Assembly (NCBI GenBank): GCA_905221605.1
Contig: CAJNDS010000466.1
Coordinates: 62,001 to 126,000 of the forward strand
Reading direction: 5' to 3'
DNA: 64,000 bases
Source: Symbiodinium natans
Lineage: Eukaryota > Sar > Dinophyceae > Suessiales > Symbiodiniaceae
In this document: positions 6,893 through 15,459 of the stretch, in pieces
How the letters are laid out: the number at the start of each line of letters is the position of its first letter
How positions within the stretch are numbered: the stretch's first letter is position 1
The notes under the pieces: model-generated
The model's input: only the letters and a program-made list of their open reading frames with translations
What the model was told of the DNA's origin: nothing
Database searches by the model: none
Translations under genes and position numbers: made by a program

Positions 6893-9800
6893 TTATTTAG
6901 CACTTGTGTTACATCCCCGACACCATGCCTCACAATTCTCTATATGGTGAGCAGACAGATTGTCTAACCTTTGGGCAGTCATGTTACTTGTTAGATTTCC
7001 GTTTTTGAATTCAAATTCAAAACGACAACCACAATTACAGCATGTGTTAGTCAGCCGTTTCATAAACCACTCGTGATTGACATACTTGTCAACATCTATA
7101 ACTCTGTTGGCATTCTCATCTTGCATCTGGTAATTCTTGATCTTGGTTGATATGTATTTTGTTAAAGTTTCTTCGTTTAACTCGTTCTGGTTGGTTGCGC
7201 TTTTGAAGAACCTTACCTTGTTAAAGTCTGTGCTTCTGGTAAGGGCACACCATATCCATTCACGAGTTACTAGGTGTTTCTTCTCCCACTCATGGATTAT
7301 GATCTGACCGTCTATAGATGCACCCTGTGCTGAGTGGCATGTAGTGCAGTAGTCATATCTGAAATGCTTATCTAATGTGTATATGTCAGTAGTGAACTTC
7401 TCCTTGGATTTTACATTCTCTAGTGTAACGGCTTTGCCATTAGGGCAAACTTCGTTTGCCGTCAGTCTTGGTAGTGTCATACTTATGATCCTATACCTGT
7501 AGTTCACATTAAACCGCTGGTTTCCCAAATTTTTATACACTCTGCATATGAGTGTGTCACCCACTCCATACTTATCTGTTTTACCTAAATGCTTCCTGAT
7601 ATAATTAGACACATTCAGACATCTCATGTTGGTATAGGCGATGTTGTGTAATGCCTTTGTGACATCATCTGTCATTTTAAAGTATTTAGGCACGAACTCT
7701 TCTAATGGAATACGATGTATCCACATATCATCATACATACTGTCTAATATTTCTCTGTTTTTGTTTGCCTTTGGATCGTCCTTGGGACCAAGTCGCTTAC
7801 ACACCTTAAGCAAAATGTTATATTTAAAAATCTGATCTATACATTCATCAGAGTATTCACCAGCATTCCTTGTATTAGTCAGATCATCACACACAGGTGG
7901 AAGCTGTTTCACATCGCCTGCTCCTATGATAATTTTGTCTGGGTTGTTGTTCACAAACCCTCTTATGCAATTCAGGACGCGCAGTCCGTTCATGTAAATC
8001 TCATCAAAGACTATCACATTATACTGGCTGTGATCAAATTCAGGAAGCTTGTCTCCATCGCCCACAGGTATAGAGAAAAACTTGTTTGTCGTTACAGCAT
8101 CATCTGGTATGTTTTGTGATAGGTTGTTCTGTGGAACTACGAACAGGGTCTTGTAACCAAGTTTGCTAAAATATTTGGCAATATGTGACTTACCTCCTCC
8201 CGCATATTTAGATCGTATCATTAGAGGATTGTGTTTAACAATGTCTTCTGCAATCTGCTTGGTATCCCACTCATCTTCTATAAACAAGGTATCGTTTTTG
8301 AACACGGGTATGGGCATTAAAGTGTTCACTTTTGCCTTGTGCTCGTCTCTCGGTTCTACTATATGTTTACCCTTTTCATGTCTCCACCCGCCGATATGAT
8401 CATTGAATTGTAGAACCTTCTTTGCTAGACTGAGGTGGTCCTTCCTGATCGTAAATGCATCGGTTTTAACACTCCATACATCTATGTGGTTAGCGATCAG
8501 TGCGCTATAATCTTCATGCATTTTGTGGTTATGGTGTTGTAAAAGAAGTTCCTTTATGTAAATGTATCCATTTCGTAGAGTGGCTCTGTCAGAGACGGTC
8601 AGGCAATAATACTTTCTGTCACTCTCCTTCTCTATATACTCACCCACATCATCGTTACCATTATCTACCTCCTCATCATAAAACGATGATACCTTGTTGA
8701 TTTTTCCACCTACTTGCTGTTGATAATACAATGCCTCCCGTAGACTGTCAAAGGCATAACTTCTAGATACAGTGTTGGTGCTCTTCTCCAGTAAGCCAAA
8801 GTTCACATTAGCGATTAATTTCTTGATTTTTGTGTCCTCTGGGTATTTGTCAGAAATGTCCGTTTGCCATAATTCCTTTGTAATCTGTCTATAATCCACA
8901 TTGTATACCCTAGAGGGTTGCTTGTAGTAGATGATCTCACATTGGTTGGCATACCCTGCTAGAAACCTGCCATATACTAGATTGTAAGTCTTGTTGAAGA
9001 ACATGGTCTGTTTGTTTGCTTTTACTAGGTATAACGTGAGTTCGTGTAGTTTCCTGTGATCGTGCTTCATGTAGTCATAGTGCTTCCACACATCAAACTG
9101 AGTGAAGACAGGGATTTCTTTAATTTTGTTAAAAGCATGTGTGAATGCCTTTCTAATATCAATTTCTACCGTGTGTTCTGGCATGTAAAACATCTTGTCA
9201 TCTTTGTTTGTGTGTGGGTTGTATTGGAAATAGTGTCTGTTTATCTCACCAACTGGGTTTATCGTTCTACATTCCTTAAACAATTCCATGTCAATCTCAT
9301 TATAGTATGACTTATGCAGTGGATTAAACAAGGACTTGTTAAATACATACATTGCTTTAGACATGTTGTTGTAGATCTGCTCAGTTCTCACTGATATAGT
9401 TCCGTCAATGGAGTTGTTTACTAGGTTCTGGGTCTTAACTTTGTATTTGATGACATTCTTTTTTATCCTGAATTTAAAATTAAGTTCCGATACTATACCT
9501 GCACTGAATTTAACTTGCGGTTCGTATCCTGCCTTTTTGCTTTCATAAAAGAGCTCGGCAAGGTCATGACCATCATATATCAATGTATACTCAGTATGTT
9601 CGTTGTATTTCTTTATGTCGTTAAGTGACTGTATCATTTTACATTGAACGGGTTCGTCCTTCTCATTCAGGTGATAATCTGGTGAAGCCTTCACTGAAAT
9701 CTCATACCCAGAGTTTCTTGGTAACATCTGCCTTAATACATTCAAATTATCGGTTACTGTGTATATGTGGTTGTTCTTCACAATGGCATATAATGTTGGT

Positions 9801-10888
9801 ATATGATGATCTCGTTTGGGCGGGTCATACTGAAAAATCAGTCTCTCAAAAGCATTGTATATTCTGACTTGGACCCTGTAGTGCTCAAACACTTTAACCA
9901 TTTCCTTTATTGATGCACCTGATGTTTTAAAATCCTCTTCTGACTTACCTATCAGGGTCAACATGCTCTGTCTGGTTAGTCTGTTCTTTTCTCTGCGCTT
10001 TTCTCCCATAAGTGTGTCCTTATAGTAATCGGTTATGGTGTTCAACCAACACTGGTTTTCTTGATAATGGTTTACTTTGATTGCTTCCTTTAGTGTTTCG
10101 TATTCTGGGTTTAATGGAGTTTGTATGTATCTGTGGAACATGCTCACATGGGAGGTGTCAGTTAAATTCTCGTCCACTGGTATAAAATCAGTGTCACCAT
10201 CTACTTTGTCTACATCCTTAACTTTGATGCACACTATGTAGGAATGGACGAAGCGAAGGGTTTCCTCCATATCTGGGTCAGACATTATTGTCTTCAACAG
10301 TTTCTTGAAAACATACCTGTCTTTGGTCTCGTATTGAAACACACGTCTGCCCGATAAGTCTTCTATATAGTCTGTTGTTTGTATAGTTGCTCTCTTAGTC
10401 TCATACCAGATCGGGATTAGGGGTCTACCCTTGCTGTCTTTGAAGGATGCTTTGATGGTATCCTTGGGGAGTTTAAATTTGAAGAACATAAGGTCTACGG
10501 AATATGCATGTGTTGTTTTGGATTGTTCCGCTCTCACCCTCTTCTGTATTCGCTGAACTGCGGTCTTCTGTGTTAGTCGTCTGCGGATTTCTGTGAGTTT
10601 GTTGTCACGCTTTGCTGTTTGCATTCGTTCTCCTAGTGGTTTCTTTTCCTTGTGTTTCTCGTATACCTTGTTGTATTGGTCACTTGCCTTTTGCTTTTGT
10701 TGGTCTGTCTTGGCATTGATGAAGTTCCTTATTAGTTTGTCTGCTGTCGTGAACTGTGCTATTTTTCTGTCATCGTATAAACCGATAATATTTTTGATTT
10801 TAGTTTTGGTTGCTCTGTTAAGTCTGCCTTGATAAAAATCATACACTGTCTCTAATGCTTTTACACCGCGTTGGATGGTCTTACTCAT
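6893..10888 (-). CDS. Fusion protein: protein-primed-type DNA polymerase B + SF1 helicase + Zn/HNH-like tail
   Basis: 1,331 residues in one intact frame. The basic N-terminal region is followed by NQCWLNTITDYY (about 275-286) and, later, KNNHIYTV, a Cys...His arrangement of unknown meaning. A family B polymerase palm follows: motif A VEIDIRKAFTHAF (about 573-585), motif B KKLIANVNFGLLEKS (about 687-701) and motif C VKTDAFTI (about 804-811), where the canonical DTD appears as KTD. Then comes a superfamily 1 helicase: Walker A YAGGGKS (about 895-901), Walker B VIVFDEIYM (about 956), GAGDVKQLPPV (about 990), HSAQGASID (about 1186) and ALTRS (about 1218). The C-terminus has CCNCGC ... QRLDNLSAHHIENC ... 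CRGCN, like HNH/endonuclease VII zinc modules. This is the element's replication protein; a clear 3'-5' exonuclease is not visible. Confidence 0.8.
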   Translation of the reverse strand: MSKTIQRGVKALETVYDFYQGRLNRATKTKIKNIIGLYDDRKIAQFTTADKLIRNFINAKTDQQKQKASDQYNKVYEKHKEKKPLGERMQTAKRDNKLTEIRRRLTQKTAVQRIQKRVRAEQSKTTHAYSVDLMFFKFKLPKDTIKASFKDSKGRPLIPIWYETKRATIQTTDYIEDLSGRRVFQYETKDRYVFKKLLKTIMSDPDMEETLRFVHSYIVCIKVKDVDKVDGDTDFIPVDENLTDTSHVSMFHRYIQTPLNPEYETLKEAIKVNHYQENQCWLNTITDYYKDTLMGEKRREKNRLTRQSMLTLIGKSEEDFKTSGASIKEMVKVFEHYRVQVRIYNAFERLIFQYDPPKRDHHIPTLYAIVKNNHIYTVTDNLNVLRQMLPRNSGYEISVKASPDYHLNEKDEPVQCKMIQSLNDIKKYNEHTEYTLIYDGHDLAELFYESKKAGYEPQVKFSAGIVSELNFKFRIKKNVIKYKVKTQNLVNNSIDGTISVRTEQIYNNMSKAMYVFNKSLFNPLHKSYYNEIDMELFKECRTINPVGEINRHYFQYNPHTNKDDKMFYMPEHTVEIDIRKAFTHAFNKIKEIPVFTQFDVWKHYDYMKHDHRKLHELTLYLVKANKQTMFFNKTYNLVYGRFLAGYANQCEIIYYKQPSRVYNVDYRQITKELWQTDISDKYPEDTKIKKLIANVNFGLLEKSTNTVSRSYAFDSLREALYYQQQVGGKINKVSSFYDEEVDNGNDDVGEYIEKESDRKYYCLTVSDRATLRNGYIYIKELLLQHHNHKMHEDYSALIANHIDVWSVKTDAFTIRKDHLSLAKKVLQFNDHIGGWRHEKGKHIVEPRDEHKAKVNTLMPIPVFKNDTLFIEDEWDTKQIAEDIVKHNPLMIRSKYAGGGKSHIAKYFSKLGYKTLFVVPQNNLSQNIPDDAVTTNKFFSIPVGDGDKLPEFDHSQYNVIVFDEIYMNGLRVLNCIRGFVNNNPDKIIIGAGDVKQLPPVCDDLTNTRNAGEYSDECIDQIFKYNILLKVCKRLGPKDDPKANKNREILDSMYDDMWIHRIPLEEFVPKYFKMTDDVTKALHNIAYTNMRCLNVSNYIRKHLGKTDKYGVGDTLICRVYKNLGNQRFNVNYRYRIISMTLPRLTANEVCPNGKAVTLENVKSKEKFTTDIYTLDKHFRYDYCTTCHSAQGASIDGQIIIHEWEKKHLVTREWIWCALTRSTDFNKVRFFKSATNQNELNEETLTKYISTKIKNYQMQDENANRVIDVDKYVNHEWFMKRLTNTCCNCGCRFEFEFKNGNLTSNMTAQRLDNLSAHHIENCEAWCRGCNTSAK

Positions 10889-10990
10889 GTCAATATAATT
10901 AGACTATAAAATAATTTTATGTTTAAATGTTTTTCTGAAGATAAGTTTTGAAAACTAAATATTTTTTGGGAAATTCTGTTCAGAAAATTC

Positions 10991-11006
10991 ACTTAAAGAA
11001 ATATTA
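10991..11006 (+). promoter_or_regulatory. Upstream element of the 11,026 gene
   Basis: ACTTAAAGAAATATTA matches 13 of 16 bases of the element at 12,915 and 1,307 and ends 19 nt before the ATG at 11,026. The 137-bp region 10,889-11,025 is the divergent promoter region between the polymerase gene (-) and the integrase-side genes (+). Confidence 0.5.
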
Positions 11007-11025
11007 TAATATATAGTATAGTAAT

Positions 11026-11337
11026 ATGTCTATGAAAACCCCAGAGGATATGACCATGGAAGAGATAAGAGAACAGTTGGCAATTTACAACCGACTGTAT
11101 TACTACAAGCGAAGACAAGAAGAAGGATATATGCAGAAAAAACGCGATTCTGCCTTGAAGTGCATTCAAAAGAAGAAGTTAAAGCAATATCTAAAAGACA
11201 ACAATATCAATACCACAATAGAAGATTTAACCGAAGAGCAACTGGCAGAATTCAACAGCAGTCAGAATAAGAAAGGACCGAAGTATGACGTGAATAATGT
11301 TAAAGTTGTGATGCCCATGAAAGCAGAAGAATGCTGA
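11026..11337 (+). CDS. Small charged protein upstream of integrase
   Basis: 103 residues, highly charged, with a helical N-terminal half (MTMEEIREQLAIYNRLYYYK) and a Lys-rich middle (KKKLKQYLKDNNINTT) followed by EDLTEEQLAEF. The last pattern resembles SAP- or LEM-like helix-turn-helix DNA-binding modules, but this is only a loose likeness. It is 47 bp upstream of the integrase ATG on the same strand and preceded by a near-copy of the 16-bp promoter-like element. A DNA-binding accessory role is inference. Confidence 0.55.
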   Translation: MSMKTPEDMTMEEIREQLAIYNRLYYYKRRQEEGYMQKKRDSALKCIQKKKLKQYLKDNNINTTIEDLTEEQLAEFNSSQNKKGPKYDVNNVKVVMPMKAEEC

Positions 11338-11384
11338 TTTAATTTTAGAAATAAGATTAAATCAATATTTTGTATTGTAGTTAT

Positions 11385-12293
11385 ATGAGTAAACAAGAAA
11401 TAATTAATGATGTGTATTACGATCGCGCGGGATATGGGAGCAGACAGAGGACCTTAAAGGAAGCACGGGAGAAAGATAAAAGCATAACTATTGACGATGT
11501 CAATGAGTTTTTCAAGAAGAACGTGGAGGCAAAAAGAAAACCTGTGGGACAGAACAGTTTTATAGCACCACATTCGGCATACGAGTATCAAATGGACTTG
11601 TTTTTTATAAATGATCTGGAAGATCAAAAGTTTAAGGTTGGTATGATCATGATAGATGTCTTTGATAAGTTTATGCATGTCGTAGCAATAAAAGGTAAAA
11701 AAGAAGAGGATTTAGCGAGTGGTATGATTGAGTGTTTGCATAAGATGGGGAAAAAACCTAAAATATTCTATACGGATGATGAAGGCGCTCTGTCTAAAGA
11801 AGCTATTCAAACATATTTAAAGGAACAGAAGATAGAGCACCATAGGACAAGGGCTCACGCAAATTTCAGTGAGAGGGCGATCAGAACTTTCAAGGACATG
11901 TTATATAAACGAGTTGAAGCTGACGAGAAAAAAGGGAAAAGTAATATTCAATGGGCTGATTATATTCACGAGATATTGCTGACATATAACAACCAGATGA
12001 TACATTCCGCTACAAAATTCACGCCGAAAGAGGCGCGGAAACCGAGTAACGAATTAAGCGTCAGGTTGAATATTGCCAGTAGTGGTAAACGTAATAGGAT
12101 ATATCCGGATATTAACAAGGGTGACGAAGTCAAGATATTCAGGAAGCGAAAACCGAATGAGAAGGAAAGGGTCGGAAATTTCAGTAAAGATGTGTATACC
12201 ATAGAAAGAATAGAGAAGAAATTAAGTCAAAGTTACTATTATGTAGAAGGGCAAACAAGACCATATTTACGTTTTGAATTATTAAAGGTGTAA
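11385..12293 (+). CDS. Retroviral-type (RVE/DDE) integrase
   Basis: 302 residues from ATG 11,385 (an in-frame TTG at 11,370 is a less likely start). The RVE core begins with YEYQMDLFF (Asp71), continues with KIFYTDDEGA (Asp131 or 132), and has FSERAIRTFK (Glu163), giving a DDE triad with spacing close to the classic D35E. The region after (YNNQMIHSATKFTPKEA) is typical of retroviral and Polinton integrases. The C-terminal SH3-like part (GDEVKIFRKRK ... DVYTIERIEKK ... YLRFELLKV) matches too. An N-terminal HHCC zinc finger is not evident. This enzyme is the hallmark of Polintons and some PLVs/virophages and would insert the DNA into the host chromosome. The gene is intact. Confidence 0.85.
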   Translation: MSKQEIINDVYYDRAGYGSRQRTLKEAREKDKSITIDDVNEFFKKNVEAKRKPVGQNSFIAPHSAYEYQMDLFFINDLEDQKFKVGMIMIDVFDKFMHVVAIKGKKEEDLASGMIECLHKMGKKPKIFYTDDEGALSKEAIQTYLKEQKIEHHRTRAHANFSERAIRTFKDMLYKRVEADEKKGKSNIQWADYIHEILLTYNNQMIHSATKFTPKEARKPSNELSVRLNIASSGKRNRIYPDINKGDEVKIFRKRKPNEKERVGNFSKDVYTIERIEKKLSQSYYYVEGQTRPYLRFELLKV

Positions 12294-12337
12294 AAAGGTA
12301 ATTAAGGATAAAAGAGTATATATTACTATACTAAGCA

Positions 12338-12883
12338 ATGCCAGATTATCAAAAAGGAAAAATTTACAAAATTTGGGATGACAACTACACAAAATGCTAT
12401 ATTGGAAGCACTGTAGAAGACCTTTCCAAGCGGATGACCAAGCATAGAGACAAGTATAAGCAGTATCTTCAAAGACGAACATTTAACAACACAGCATTTA
12501 AATTATTTGAAGAATTTGGAATAGAAAACTGCAAAATTGAGCTAGTGGAATTGTATCCATGCAGTTGTAAATCAGAACTAGAAGCACGGGAAGGACATCA
12601 CATACGGAACGAGGAATGTGTAAACAGAAAAGTCATGGGAAGAAGTAAGAAAGAGCATTATAGGGATAATTATGAAACCATACGAGCACAGAGGAAAGAA
12701 TACAGGGACAGAACAAAAGATCACAAACATGAAGTGGACAAAATGTATAGAAAAGAGAACAAAGAAACTATAACTGAACATCTCAAGGAAAAACGACTAT
12801 GCGAATGTGGTTGTTACATATCCGTTAGAAATATGTCTTCTCATAAGAAGTCACCGAAACACCTACAATTATTACAAGGTTAA
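12338..12883 (+). CDS. GIY-YIG nuclease with C-terminal zinc-binding motif
   Basis: 181 residues. The GIY-YIG core is GKIYKIWDDNYTKCYIGST (about residues 7-25), followed by SKRMTKHRDKY and the ELEAREGHHIRNE segment with the candidate catalytic Glu. A charged helical region (KEYRDRTKDHKHEVDKMY) leads to a C-terminal CECGCYISVRNMSSHKKSPKH, a Cys/His pattern seen in many virus-encoded GIY-YIG proteins. It is a paralogue in plan to the interrupted gene at 486-1286. It may act in element mobility, recombination or DNA processing; that is inference. The upstream sequence GTATATATTACTATA resembles other boxes in the element. Confidence 0.8.
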   Translation: MPDYQKGKIYKIWDDNYTKCYIGSTVEDLSKRMTKHRDKYKQYLQRRTFNNTAFKLFEEFGIENCKIELVELYPCSCKSELEAREGHHIRNEECVNRKVMGRSKKEHYRDNYETIRAQRKEYRDRTKDHKHEVDKMYRKENKETITEHLKEKRLCECGCYISVRNMSSHKKSPKHLQLLQG

Positions 12884-12914
12884 TATTCTTTAGAATTAAT
12901 TTCTTAAGAAAAGT

Positions 12915-12930
12915 ATTTAAAGAAACAGTA
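12915..12930 (+). promoter_or_regulatory. 16-bp upstream element of the 12,951 gene
   Basis: ATTTAAAGAAACAGTA, identical to the minus-strand element at 1307-1322, and again exactly 20 nt before the ATG. The spacer holds CTATATATG. Confidence 0.6.
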
Positions 12931-12950
12931 TCTATATATGTTAGAATACA

Positions 12951-13553
12951 ATGATGAAAACATTTCGTTTTGATTTTGAATGTGGAGTATGCAAAGAACA
13001 CAGAAACAGAAAGCGAGAGGTGCTGATGTGCATATTTGATGAAAATATTACTGATAATATTACCTCTTATCTTTCCTGTCATTGTTGTTCAAAAATACTA
13101 GAGTATGAGAAGATTTATAACCAAGATAAATATAACAAATTATGTAAGGCTGAAAAACAGATACATTGTATCTTTAACTTGTTTGATAAGTCATACCAAA
13201 AGTTAGAGAACAACAAGAAAAAGAAGGAGTGTTTAAAGAAAATAATAGAACGTTCGTATTTGTATAATCACGCAACCAAATTACTAATGAAGAAGTTTAT
13301 AAATGATACAGATTTGTTTCATATGTTTGACAGTTATAAGAGAAACTTTATTCTGAATACGATGGGGTATTTTAGTTTCCAATATACAGAGAGAATGAAG
13401 GAAACGGTCACATACAGAACATGCTACGAGGATTATGTTGTAGATGTGTTTAAAAGCATACTTGTGACATACATAGAAAATCAAATACACTTACGGAGAC
13501 AAAATTTTGACTTTACTACAATATGCGATTATATAGCAGATCAAAAACTGTGA
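12951..13553 (+). CDS. Cys-rich N-terminal, helical protein of unknown function
   Basis: 200 residues. The N-terminus has FECGVCKEH and, about 30 residues later, SYLSCHCCSKILEYE, giving two Cys pairs that could bind zinc. The rest is Lys/Tyr/Phe-rich and predicted helical by eye (KLENNKKKKECLKKIIERS ... FHMFDSYKRNFILN). I do not recognise a family. It is the last gene of the element on this side; a strong AT hairpin begins two bases after its stop. It shares its upstream 16-bp element exactly with the GIY-YIG gene at the other side. Confidence 0.6.
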   Translation: MMKTFRFDFECGVCKEHRNRKREVLMCIFDENITDNITSYLSCHCCSKILEYEKIYNQDKYNKLCKAEKQIHCIFNLFDKSYQKLENNKKKKECLKKIIERSYLYNHATKLLMKKFINDTDLFHMFDSYKRNFILNTMGYFSFQYTERMKETVTYRTCYEDYVVDVFKSILVTYIENQIHLRRQNFDFTTICDYIADQKL

Positions 13554-13554
13554 T

Positions 13555-13593
13555 GATCATAATATTATTATTGATGTTAATAATATCATGATC
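13555..13593. terminator. Near-perfect 16-bp hairpin after the last element gene
   Basis: Arms GATCATAATATTATTA (13,555-13,570) and TAATAATATCATGATC (13,578-13,593) pair with one mismatch around a 7-nt loop. It follows the stop codon at 13,551-13,553 directly. It may be a terminator, or a structure near the element's terminal repeat. Confidence 0.55.
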
Positions 13594-13976
13594 GTGAAAC
13601 GCTTCTTTTTAGTAACTTGATTTTATTATTTTGTTTTCTATTTGTTTTGTTGGTTTCTTGTTTTTTGTTTGTTTTTGCTCAGTGGTTTGTGTGTCTCTAT
13701 ATGTATCAACATTCTTTAATATTTAAGACCAATAAAAGCCCCAAAAATCCCTACACCATATGTGTCAAACTTGTTTGTGCGTCCATTTGTGCTTCGCTGC
13801 GATTGTGTGTGTATATGGCTTTCCTAGGGGGGCAGGGTTCGAGCATACAAAACTGCAACTAGCGACGCTGTTTTACCATCCGCGAGCATGCCGATTGCTT
13901 TGGCAGCAGGTGAAACTCTAACACACGCGGACACACATGGACCAATTGAGAATCACAGCGCCCAGTCTGAACATGT
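13594..13976. other. Transition from AT-rich element to host-type sequence
   Basis: The DNA moves from T-rich, low-GC sequence (13,594-13,735) through a mixed stretch to host-like composition after about 13,800. No gene is seen. The right boundary of the inserted element probably lies here. A terminal inverted repeat cannot be tested because the left end is outside the window. Confidence 0.5.
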
Positions 13977-15414
13977 CTACGTGTCGCCTGCGAAGGCAGC
14001 CTCCTCTGGAAGAACTCGCTTCGGCTCCACTTCACGACACAAGCCCTGCATGAGGGTGTGCATGCGATCTTGGCATATGCCAAAGAAATTGTCACGAACA
14101 TTGGCATCTTTCGGATCAGGGAGTTCACTATGAGTCTCGTGAGCAAACTCTAATTGCATGTAAAGGCTTGCCATGAAAGGCTTTCGAAGGACGATGCTTC
14201 GCTGATGCAACTCACCAAACGTAATGGGCTGCGTCCGCAAGGCTTTCTTCTTGCTCTTGCTCTTTTTGTTGTTGCCCGTCCCCTTCGGCTCCTCTGTGAC
14301 GGGTCTTTCAAAAGGAACCGGCCGGATCAATTTCTGCTTCTTGTCCGACCACATGACAGGTTCATCATGCAGAAATGCGGCAACGTGGATTTGTAGCGTG
14401 ACTGTCGTCTCGGGTTCTGATACATCAGAAAGAGTGCCGGCGTCACTGCACAAGTGCTCGCCTGCTGCCTCCACTGGAATCAGCACCATGTGACCATCCT
14501 GGAACTGTGACTCCAATGCTTTTACCAGAAGCAGTCCATTCCGAGGATGTCGGGTCACGATGCCCAAGTCTTTTCCTTCCTTCTCCATGCTCTTCTTGTA
14601 GATGTGCTCACCCACGGGCAGGAAATAATCGGAACCAAAGTAATAATCCTTACCCCAGTCTTGAAGACACTCTGGAAAAATTTGACCCAAAACCATGCAT
14701 GAAGTTGTCCCATAATATGTTTGGCACTTGCTTTCAAACTCGGGGTCGAAGGTGGAGTGGGTGGCAGCACGGAAGCCATATAGTTGCTTTGCTATCATGG
14801 GCAAAGTTCTTCCTTGGACCTCCTGGACCCGCTTGACCTCGCCCACTTCCTGCTTGACCTCGCCCACTTCCTGCTTGACCTCGCCCACTTCCTGCAAAAC
14901 CTCGCCCAAGTCCAGTCGCAGGCTCTCGATCTTCTGTATCATACTGTCCTGACTTTGCAGGTCACTTGCACGCATGAAGCAAGACTGCAACAATTTTTCA
15001 CGAATGCACCCCAAATCCCTAAGCACCCGAACCACCAAACTAACCAAGCAATAAAACCTAGCAAGGACCAAACCTCCTAGCGTGAACTACTTAAGGGGAC
15101 TAAGTAGTGGGGATAAGCGGGGAGTTGAACCTAAAACACATAGGGCTTAACACAAGTTTCCGAACTGGCGCCTGTGATGAGCGTGACTTCGACTGCGCGA
15201 TCATCTGCTGAGCCCACTCGATGGTCTTTTGTGCCTCAGCCCTTTTCGCCTCGAGAAGCTCCGTGTATTTGTCAGTCCGTCCAGCGGCATATGCCGTTTC
15301 CAACTTCTGCTCTGCATCTTGTTTGGCTGACTTGGCTTCTGCCAACTCGGCGGTGTAGTCTGGCTCTTCCAGTCGGGCTGATTTTGAAGGCGGGGAGGAA
15401 TTCATGTCCGCCAT
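13977..15414 (-). CDS. Coiled-coil protein with degenerate HNH-like domain (two or more exons)
   Basis: The likely first exon starts at ATG 15,414 (MADMNSSPPSKSARLEEPD), an Ala/Glu/Lys-rich coiled coil running to about 15,180. A second open region (about 14,970-13,977) continues the coil with EVGEVKQ repeated three times, then a domain with SCMVLGQIFPE, FLPVGEHIYKK and RHPRNGLLLVKALESQFQDG. The last segment resembles the end of HNH_2-type domains (N-G-L-L-L ... F-D-x-G), but the expected His residues are not all in place. HNH-like genes of this plan are plentiful in dinoflagellates (general knowledge, not checked). The exact splice is not resolved, and the C-terminus is Lys-rich in the middle (NNKKSKSKKK). 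Confidence 0.45.
14835..14897 (-). repeat. 21-bp coding repeat, three copies
   Basis: Three 21-bp units encode EVGEVKQ-type heptads in the coiled coil of the HNH-like gene. Unit length equals one heptad, so copy-number changes would keep both frame and coiled-coil register. Confidence 0.8.
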
Positions 15415-15459
15415 ATGTTCTACAAAGTTGAAACAAAAGTGCCGCGACCATGCTGTCAA

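Noticed and set aside
1-13600. FtsK/HerA packaging ATPase and adenovirus-type protease
   Set aside because: Searched for Walker A/B motifs and Cys-protease motifs in every element frame; only the helicase Walker motifs were found, so these genes are absent or left of the window.
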